A stretch of 6,483 bases of DNA from Mageeibacillus sp. UBA1255. GTDB taxonomy: Bacteria; Bacillota; Clostridia; UBA1212; UBA1255. The position numbers and the translations under genes are program-made. The notes beneath the pieces were generated by a model. The model ran no database searches. It saw nothing but the letters and a program-made list of their open reading frames with translations, and was not told where the DNA came from. This document shows, piece after piece, positions 1 through 6,200 of the stretch (positions are counted from its first letter, which is position 1; each line of letters opens with the position of its first letter). The stretch is from positions 7,206 to 13,688 of the forward strand of contig DBVV01000106.1 in assembly GCA_002308795.1 (NCBI GenBank), read 5' to 3'.

Positions 1-319
1 CGGTCGGCTGCTCAGTCGGCTGATCGGAAGGTGATCCGCCCGGATCTTCAGAAGGCAGCGGTGTAAACGTTTCTTCAGCTTCTGAAGTTGATTCCGGGCT
101 GCCTGTACCCACGGCAGGAGAGGATCCTTCCGAAGGCGAAAGTGTCTCCTCTGAAGTTCCCGGTGCGGTCTCGTCAGCGGGACCTTCTGTCGCTTCGGCT
201 GCATACAAAGACACGCCTCCGGACTGCCTGAAAACTCCCGAAACGGCCAATACGAATAATACCGCGGCGATCGTCACGGAAAACAGTATTATTACGTTAA
301 CAGCACATCCGCGTTTCAT
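1..319 (-). CDS. N-terminal fragment of a membrane-anchored or secreted protein with a Pro/Ser/Glu/Thr-rich linker
   Basis: This reading frame stays open from an ATG at 317-319 to the left edge (106 codons plus one base), so the C-terminal part and any catalytic domain are outside the window. The start MKRGC is followed by a hydrophobic segment at about residues 7-30, which could be a signal peptide or a single membrane anchor; an AEA stretch at residues 41-43 could be a signal peptidase I site. From about residue 41 the protein becomes low-complexity and acidic, rich in Pro, Ser, Thr, Glu and Gly (repeated PSE, PTE and SPS-like units), typical of an extracytoplasmic linker. The start is supported by a GGAG at 327-330 with 7 nt spacing, and by a TGATG overlap with the stop codon of the upstream foldase gene, which implies translational coupling. 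Function cannot be assigned. An exported client or partner of the foldase is possible but only inferred. Confidence 0.75.
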   Translation of the reverse strand, partial: MKRGCAVNVIILFSVTIAAVLFVLAVSGVFRQSGGVSLYAAEATEGPADETAPGTSEETLSPSEGSSPAVGTGSPESTSEAEETFTPLPSEDPGGSPSDQPTEQPT

Positions 320-1479
320 CACATATCTCCGGCCTCAAGTTCAGCATAATGCGAGCGCCAGTTTTTCAGACAGCTATCGATGAGTTCATTGAGGTCGATC
401 GAATCGTAGACTTTTTCATTGACCGTATATTTATACTTGCCGGAACCGATGAGCTCCTCGATCTGGCGGTCAACGACGTAAAGTCTTGTCCATTCCAGCA
501 TATTTTCACTGTTCTTCAGATCTTCAAATTCCTGCTTCTTCCCGGCTTTTACGATATAAACCGCTTTATCGTCGGAGATGACGTCAATGCTTCCTTCCTC
601 CGCTTCTTCCGCCCAGCTGTATATCTCCGGGAAACTGCTCTTCATTATGGAGGTGACAACGACTTTCCCGTTGCTTTCTTTCAGCGCTTCGTCGTCGCAA
701 TGCTTCCGGATAAGATCTGCCATATCCGCGCCGTTCACGATCTGTTCTTTAAGTTCACGCGCGAGAGTATTAATCACTTCCATCTCGCTGCCGGTTTTTC
801 CTTTTGCAGAAAGTGAAAGAACGGTGATCTCTCTGCCGTAAAGATAATTTTCAAAATGTTCGTACGCCGCCCTCTGGTTTTCTTCCGATACGTCCGCATT
901 CGCTTCGGCGTCTGCGTTATATTTCTCGATCAGCGCCCAGTCGAGCCAGAAATCGGTATATTGGCGTTCGGTCAGACCGTAATAGTGATCGTAAAAAGCA
1001 TCGCCTTCATACGTATCATCACCGACCGTCTTATACTGATCATATTCGTTTTTGATGCTGTCTAAGACTTTTTGCTTTTCTTCGCTGCTGAGGCTGAGAC
1101 CGGACGCACTGCACTCACGAAGGCGGAAAATATATTCTTTTGCAAAATTCACGACGGAATTCTTAACTGTGGCATTAGCGTCGATATTGTCCTCGGTAAG
1201 CAGCGTGTATACGGTACCTTCCTGGTTAAGTACGAGCGACGCAAAGAATCGGAACTGGTTTTCGTATATTTTTTCGCCTTCAACGGTAAGGACTACGCTG
1301 CCTTTATCCACGGCGTTTTTCTTTTTGTTTCTGGCTGAGCAACCGATGATCGAAAGCGATATGAAAGCGATGAGCGCAAGCAGAACAGCGGCGCATACGG
1401 CTGTAAAAGCGACGCCCCGTTTGCTTCGTTTATCATTGTTTTCTGATCCTGATCTGATTTCCTGACTGTTTTCGGACAC
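319..1479 (-). CDS. PrsA/SurA-like peptidyl-prolyl isomerase-type lipoprotein
   Basis: This is a predicted extracytoplasmic foldase of the PrsA/SurA (parvulin) type, 386 residues. A basic n-region (KRSKRG, residues 17-22) precedes a hydrophobic stretch (about 23-46) that ends in IIGC, a good lipobox with Cys47 as the lipidated residue. A SurA_N-like segment follows (VVLTVEGEKIYENQF, about 62-76), then helical, acidic regions. A degenerate PPIC-like domain lies at about 215-315: an REITVLSLS strand, an NGADMADLIRKHCDD helix, SFPEIYSWAEEAEEGSID, and a final AVYIVKAGKK strand. The usual ASHILV strand and GG turn of active parvulins are not recognisable, so it may act as a chaperone without isomerase activity. 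The start is GTG, chosen because AAGGGGG lies 7 nt upstream. It lies 42 nt after the membrane-protein gene and overlaps the next gene by one base. The family call is moderately sure; activity is unknown. Confidence 0.72.
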   Translation of the reverse strand: MSENSQEIRSGSENNDKRSKRGVAFTAVCAAVLLALIAFISLSIIGCSARNKKKNAVDKGSVVLTVEGEKIYENQFRFFASLVLNQEGTVYTLLTEDNIDANATVKNSVVNFAKEYIFRLRECSASGLSLSSEEKQKVLDSIKNEYDQYKTVGDDTYEGDAFYDHYYGLTERQYTDFWLDWALIEKYNADAEANADVSEENQRAAYEHFENYLYGREITVLSLSAKGKTGSEMEVINTLARELKEQIVNGADMADLIRKHCDDEALKESNGKVVVTSIMKSSFPEIYSWAEEAEEGSIDVISDDKAVYIVKAGKKQEFEDLKNSENMLEWTRLYVVDRQIEELIGSGKYKYTVNEKVYDSIDLNELIDSCLKNWRSHYAELEAGDM

Positions 1480-1486
1480 CTTTATG

Positions 1487-1493
1487 CCCCCTT
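1487..1493 (-). promoter_or_regulatory. Ribosome binding site that decides the GTG start of the foldase gene
   Basis: The minus strand reads AAGGGGG here, with a 7-nt spacer before GTG at 1477-1479. No ATG in the same frame is better placed. The 42-nt gap between the membrane-protein stop and this start also holds an AT-rich stretch with several stacked TAA triplets (1509-1524) and no hairpin terminator, so the two genes are probably cotranscribed. Confidence 0.7.
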
Positions 1494-1521
1494 ATCCTTT
1501 GTAAAACCGTTTAATTATTAA

Positions 1522-2391
1522 TTATTCGCTGTCGAACATATCGCCCTTCATGGCAGAATACGCGTTGAAAACGAAATAGAAATATACGAAGTTAACGATA
1601 GTGCGTATCATCCAGGAGGCAACGAGTATGCAGATCGCAGCGGAAGTGCTCGCGAGGCCGTAATGTACCGCCCAGAGCAGCACCCTTATCCCGAGCATCA
1701 CGATAAAATATGCCAGAGTGCGGGGGAGGAGATACCAGCAGTAGCCGTTTACCATCCTGAAAGCCACGCCTGTCCCGCCCCTGCGGAAGCAGATTATGGA
1801 CGGCAGGATATACGTGACATACAGAGCGTAGAACATGACCGCAAAAAATACAGCCACGGCCGTAACGAAACAAAGCAGTATGGTGGGAAGCAGCATGCCG
1901 GCGGAGCCGAGGAAGAACTGCTTTACGGACATTATGGCCGGTATCGCGGAGTAGAGCACTGCTATGACGACGAGCGCGGTCAATATGATCGAGATGAAGA
2001 AGTAAAATGCCAGTTTGAACGTATAGCGTCCGATACCGACGCGGTACTCTCCGCGCTTTTTAGGTTTATCGAACGTCGCGTTGGACAGCTGATTGAAGTA
2101 TCCGGAGAACAGAAGCCCTAAAACCACGCAGAGTGCGAAAATGATCAGTATAGCCGCTCCGATCGTAAGGAAAGCAACTTTAGGTGATTTGAAAAAGTCT
2201 ATAGTTGAATGCACGAAACCGTTCAGGATGGCAATATAATCGAAATTTTTGAAGAAGCCGAAGGAAGCGTTTGCCTGGGTCCACGGATTATACTGTTCGA
2301 TGAACGTGGCAATAAACGTCACGACGGCCAGAAATAAAAACAGGCCGGGACGCTTTCTCGCGCGTCTGAGACAGTTTCGGAACCCTTTCAT
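1522..2391 (-). CDS. Six-helix integral membrane protein of unknown function
   Basis: The protein has 289 residues and about six hydrophobic segments, at roughly 16-31, 72-97, 127-150, 168-196, 222-243 and 249-275. The N-terminus is strongly basic (RNCLRRARKRPG), which predicts that it lies in the cytoplasm. A basic loop (about 109-126, KPKKRGEYRVGIGRYTFK) also fits the inside. The layout resembles the poorly characterised multi-helix membrane families of Gram-positive bacteria (DUF975/DUF4013/YIP1-like), but I recognise no defining motif and assign no function. The ATG at 2389-2391 is preferred over a longer TTG-initiated frame from 2472. The longer frame would overlap the hydrolase gene and begin inside the -35 box of the promoter. 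An AAGGGAG with 11 nt spacing precedes the chosen ATG. This is the first gene of the cell-envelope unit and sits directly before the foldase, so a role in membrane or export biology is plausible but inferred. Confidence 0.8.
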   Translation of the reverse strand: MKGFRNCLRRARKRPGLFLFLAVVTFIATFIEQYNPWTQANASFGFFKNFDYIAILNGFVHSTIDFFKSPKVAFLTIGAAILIIFALCVVLGLLFSGYFNQLSNATFDKPKKRGEYRVGIGRYTFKLAFYFFISIILTALVVIAVLYSAIPAIMSVKQFFLGSAGMLLPTILLCFVTAVAVFFAVMFYALYVTYILPSIICFRRGGTGVAFRMVNGYCWYLLPRTLAYFIVMLGIRVLLWAVHYGLASTSAAICILVASWMIRTIVNFVYFYFVFNAYSAMKGDMFDSE

Positions 2392-2402
2392 CTGATGCGT
2401 AT

Positions 2403-2409
2403 CTCCCTT
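2403..2409 (-). promoter_or_regulatory. Ribosome binding site of the membrane-protein gene
   Basis: The minus strand reads AAGGGAG, with an 11-nt spacer to the ATG at 2389-2391. The spacing is slightly long. The site lies downstream of the predicted transcription start near 2436, leaving a leader of about 45 nt, and it supports the 289-residue start over the longer TTG frame. Confidence 0.5.
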
Positions 2410-2424
2410 CCGGTGATAATATGG

Positions 2425-2439
2425 CCTAAACGACCTAAA
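2425..2439 (-). repeat. Short direct repeat at the predicted transcription start
   Basis: Two identical hexamers, TTTAGG on the minus strand, lie at 2425-2430 and 2434-2439, separated by TCG. The 9-bp repeat period falls on the predicted start of transcription of the downstream unit. It could be an operator half-site pair, or chance in a short intergenic region. Confidence 0.3.
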
Positions 2440-2442
2440 GGG

Positions 2443-2472
2443 ATTATAGCACAACCGTGCGGGTATTATCAA
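2443..2472 (-). promoter_or_regulatory. Sigma-A-type promoter for the membrane protein/foldase unit
   Basis: On the minus strand a TTGATA -35 box (2467-2472; five of six match TTGACA) is followed by an 18-nt spacer and a perfect TATAAT -10 box (2443-2448). The -10 box is preceded by TGC, an extended -10 element. It lies in the last codons of the upstream hydrolase gene, whose TAA stop (2444-2446) is part of the -10 box. Transcription would begin near 2436. This separates the cell-envelope genes from the carB unit, although I see no terminator between them, so read-through from upstream remains possible. Confidence 0.65.
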
Positions 2473-3208
2473 TGAAAAATCTGAAAATATCCCGCTGATC
2501 TTCCCGCACGTGCTGGATCAGCTCGGGATGCCACTGGACAGCGGCGACGAGCGGCATTGACGCCGTTTCGGGTGAGTATATGGATTCGATCAGTCCGTCG
2601 ACGGTGCTCCTGGCAAGTACCCTGAATCCGGGGGCGGGAATCCTGACCGCCTGATGGTGGTAGGAATTGACCCTGACGGTCTTTTCCGGTATAGGCCACA
2701 GTTCGCCTTCGTACGTAACTTCATGACCGCCTTCCGGGAAAGGCAGAGTCTGACGGTGGGGATTCCCTCCGCCGGGAAGAGATCTGTATTCGCACGGTAT
2801 GTCACGGTAAAGCGTCCCGCCGAAGTAGACGTTTATCAGCTGGATGCCGCGGCAGATCCCAAGGACAGGCCTGTGAAGACTTACCGCCGCTTTCAGAAGA
2901 GCATATTCGCCTCTGTCGCGCCTTTTGCATATCGATTCCGTTGAAAACTGCGTATATTCACCATATAGTGCGGGATCTAAATCTACGCCGCCTGATAGCA
3001 GGAGCCCCGAGCAGTTTTTAAGCAAAGTAAATGCTTCGCCTTCGTCCTGCGGGAGGGGGAGCACGACCGGGAAACCTCCGGCCGCTCTTACCGCGTTTAT
3101 ATAATCCTGCGGAATGCTGTATCTTCCGCCGTCGAACGTGCAGCTGATCCCTATTACCGGATATGACCGCGTATCTTTTAAATCGTTATCGGCTTTCATG
3201 CCTGTCAT
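2444..3208 (-). CDS. Gamma-glutamyl-gamma-aminobutyrate hydrolase family protein (peptidase C26, PuuD-like)
   Basis: This 254-residue cytoplasmic enzyme has the class I glutamine-amidotransferase fold and matches the usual family length of about 230-255. The start region has VIGISCTF. The family glycine loop LLSGGVDLDPALYGE lies at about 70-84, and the nucleophile elbow LGICRGIQLINV carries Cys119. GGTLYRD follows at about 130-136, then NSYHHQAV at about 181-188. The catalytic VQWHPE contains His227 and Glu229, so the triad is intact. Family members hydrolyse gamma-glutamyl bonds, for example gamma-Glu-GABA in putrescine breakdown; the substrate here cannot be read from sequence. It is not CarA, because it lacks the CPSase small-subunit N-terminal domain. 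The ATG at 3206-3208 overlaps the TGA of the CarB-DapF gene as ATGA, with GGGGA 9 nt upstream, so it is probably translated by coupling. The context suggests a link to amino-acid or cell-wall peptide metabolism, but this is only an inference. Confidence 0.88.
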   Translation of the reverse strand: MTGMKADNDLKDTRSYPVIGISCTFDGGRYSIPQDYINAVRAAGGFPVVLPLPQDEGEAFTLLKNCSGLLLSGGVDLDPALYGEYTQFSTESICKRRDRGEYALLKAAVSLHRPVLGICRGIQLINVYFGGTLYRDIPCEYRSLPGGGNPHRQTLPFPEGGHEVTYEGELWPIPEKTVRVNSYHHQAVRIPAPGFRVLARSTVDGLIESIYSPETASMPLVAAVQWHPELIQHVREDQRDIFRFFIDNTRTVVL

Positions 3209-6200
3209 AATTCAAATTCCCCGTCGAATACTTTTACGGCGCTTCCGGTAAGTATCACTCCGGTGTCATCCTCCGGTATGCTCACCGTTAATTCTCCGCC
3301 GGGCAATTTTACTTTAATATCCTTTCCTTTGTCTACCGTTTTTTTCGCGGCTGCGGCGCATGCGGCGGCAACGGCGGATGTTCCTGCGGACAACGTTTCT
3401 CCGCTTCCGCGTTCCCAGATGCGTACGCGGATAGTCGTTCTGTCGATCACTGCGCAGAATTCAACGTTCGTGCGTCCCGGGAAGAGAGGGTGGTGCTCGA
3501 TCAGGGGACCGATCACGGAAAGATCCTGGAGCTCAGGAGAAGGCGTGAAAATAACGAAATGCGGATTACCTGTATTGACCTGTACGCCGCTGAAACTTGA
3601 GCCGTGAACGTGGACCGTGATCTCTTTCTCATCAGGGACCACCCGGCCCATATCGACGGAAACGGAATTGACCAGTCCGTCGCGAAGATAGAGCTTCGCT
3701 CTGTACACGCCCGAGACAGTCTCGATCGTCAGAACGTCCTTCGAGGGAGATACGAGCCCGCGGTCATGAATATATTTAGCCACGCAACGGATGCTGTTTC
3801 CGGCCATCTTGCCCTCGCTCCCGTCCTTGTTGAACGTGCGCATGAACGCGTCTGCCTTGTCCGAATTTTCGATGAGGGCAATTCCGTCCGCTCCGATCCC
3901 GGTGTGCGGTGCGCACAGAGCTACGCAAAGCGATTCGGGGCATGTGACGATACCGGAACGGTTGTCAATAAATATATAATCGTTCCCGCAAGACTGCATT
4001 TTGGTAAACGGTACGGACAGCCTCTGCGTCCTCATATTGCATATATCTACAAGCTCGACGTTTTCCTCCGTATATCTGCTCATGACCATCTGGGCCAGGG
4101 CGGTAAGCGTATCGGCGGAAGTAAGGCAGGGGATGCCGAGCTGCATTGCCCGCATATGAAGCAGCGTATAATCGCCTATGGTATCGTCTTTTACGGCGCC
4201 GGTATAAACGATGCAGCTGATCTTTCCTTCCTCCATAAGCGTGCGTATCTCCGGGCTCTCGGAGGCGTTACGGACGGTCTTTACTTCTATCCCGGAGTTC
4301 CGGATCGCTTCTCCCGTACCGGAGGTCGCGTATATGACCATACCCGCGTCGGAAAATACTCTGGCGGCCGGAAGTATCTCGTGATAGTCTGTCTCGTCAA
4401 CACTTATAAAAATCCCCGAAGGTTCTTCTTCCGACCTGCGAAGACTGAGCCTCAGCCCTGAAGCAGTGAGTCCCTTGAACAGTGCTTCTGCAAGATTTTT
4501 CCCGATCCCGAGCACTTCTCCCGTAGATTTCATTTCCGGGCCTAATATAGAATTCGCATCGGAAAGTTTTTCAAAAGAAAACACCGGGACCTTCACCGCG
4601 GTATACGGCGGCACCGGAGCCAGCCCGGTACCGTATCCGAGGTCGCGAAGTTTTTCGCCCAGCATCACCCTGCACGCGATATCTGTCATCGGTATGCCGG
4701 TGACTTTGCTTATATAAGGCACGGTTCTCGAAGCGCGGGGATTTACCTCGATAACGTACAGTTCGCCGTTGTAGATAAGATACTGTATGTTAACGAGTCC
4801 CTTTGTCCCGAGCGCGAGGGCAAGTTTTTCGGAGCAGTCGCATATCTTGTTCAAAAATTTATCGTTGAGATTGTACGGGGGGTATACCGCGATCGAGTCT
4901 CCGCTGTGTACTCCCGCGCGTTCGATATGTTCCATAATACCGGGGATGAGCACGTCTTCTCCGTCTGAGATAACGTCTGCCTCGAGCTCGATGCCGGGCA
5001 TGTATTTATCGACGAGCACGGGGTTTTCTATGCCCTGTGCGAGTATCCTTTCCATATATTCTACTGTCTGTGCGGAAGAGCGTGATATGGTCATATTCTG
5101 TCCGCCGATGACGTATGAAGGGCGCAGAAGTACGGGATATCCAAGTTCGTTTGCAGCTGATACCGCTTCATCGAGAGTTTTAACGGCCATGCCGCGCGGC
5201 CTGCTTATCGCGAATTCTTCAAGCAGTGCGTCAAATTTCGCTCTGTCTTCTGCGATGTCGATCCCTTCCGCAGATGTGCCCAGGATGGGGATGCCGCGGC
5301 TGTCAAGAAAACCGGTGAGCTTTATTGCCGTCTGCCCTCCGAACGCCACGACGACTCCGGCCGGGTCTTCGGCGTCAATTATATTCATAACGTCTTCGGG
5401 AGTGAGCGGCTCGAAATAAAGACGGTCGGCGGTATCGTAATCCGTTGACACCGTTTCGGGGTTATTGTTAACGATGACAACGTCGTACCCGATCTCCCTG
5501 AGCGTCCATACGCAGTGTACCGACGAATAGTCAAATTCGATTCCCTGGCCGATGCGTATCGGCCCTGATCCCAGAACCATTATGACCGGCCTTCCGGATC
5601 TCGGGAACGTTCTGGATTCGCAGTATCCCCCGCAGGTCGAGTAGAAATACGGCGTTTCCGCTTCGAATTCTCCTCCGCACGTGTCGACCATCTTAAACGA
5701 TGCGGTCATATGAGGGCAGGGAAGGTCTGCTGCACCGGACAGGCGCAATAGAGCTTTATCCGTGTAGCCGAGCTGCTTTCCAATGATGTATGATCTTTCG
5801 TCAAGTCCTTTTCCTTCGATCGACAGTTCGAAATCCGCCAGCTTTTTGATCTTATTTAAGAACCAGTTGTCGATTTTAGTGACCGAATGGATAAGATCGA
5901 CGCTAACGCCGCTTTTAAGTGCTTCGAATATCGTATATATACGCCTGTCGTCGGCGAGTCTGAGCCTGTCTTCTATAGGAGAACCGTCCGCCGCCTGTCC
6001 GGCCATTTTCGGAGCGTTAAGCGTATCGAGACCGTTTTCCGCGCCCCTGACGGCCTTCATCAGAGCCATCTCGAACGTCGGAGCGATAGCCATTACCTCA
6101 CCGGTCGCTTTCATCTGCGTTCCGAGCGTGCGTGACGAACCGGCGAACTTGTCGAATGGCCACTTCGGAAGTTTTACCACTACGTAATCAAGCGCGGGCT

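Noticed and set aside
349..1465. Several plus-strand open frames opposite the foldase gene
   Set aside because: They overlap each other in different frames, show no family features, and contradict the well-supported minus-strand lipoprotein with signal sequence, start site and coupling.
1480..1521. Possible terminator or promoter in the AT-rich gap before the foldase gene
   Set aside because: I see no GC-rich stem followed by a T-run and no convincing -35/-10 pair; the gap holds stacked TAA triplets and a strong ribosome binding site only.
1663..2121. Plus-strand frame with many Tyr, His and Glu residues
   Set aside because: It is antisense to the six-helix membrane protein; the charged, aromatic-rich composition is what the reverse complement of membrane-segment codons gives.
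2392..2472. N-terminal extension of the membrane protein from a TTG at 2470-2472
   Set aside because: The TTG lies in the -35 box, upstream of the predicted transcript start. The extension has no proper ribosome binding site and would overlap the hydrolase gene, while the ATG at 2389-2391 is followed by a normal basic N-terminus and membrane helix.
3205..4035. Separate dapF gene starting at an internal ATG (4033-4035) inside the fusion frame
   Set aside because: The only good Shine-Dalgarno-like sequence (GGAGG, 4065-4069) is about 29 nt upstream of this ATG, too far for normal initiation, and the frame is open through the junction. Minor internal initiation cannot be excluded.
3604..4461. 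Long plus-strand open frame antisense to the carB/dapF junction
   Set aside because: Its translation is rich in His, Arg and Asp, has no recognisable domain and mirrors the codon pattern of the strongly supported minus-strand gene.
4787..5419. Plus-strand open frame of about 210 codons, Ser-rich
   Set aside because: It lies wholly antisense to well-conserved CarB motifs (RPSYVIGG, EHIERAGVHSGDS); the Ser-rich composition is a by-product of the opposite strand.
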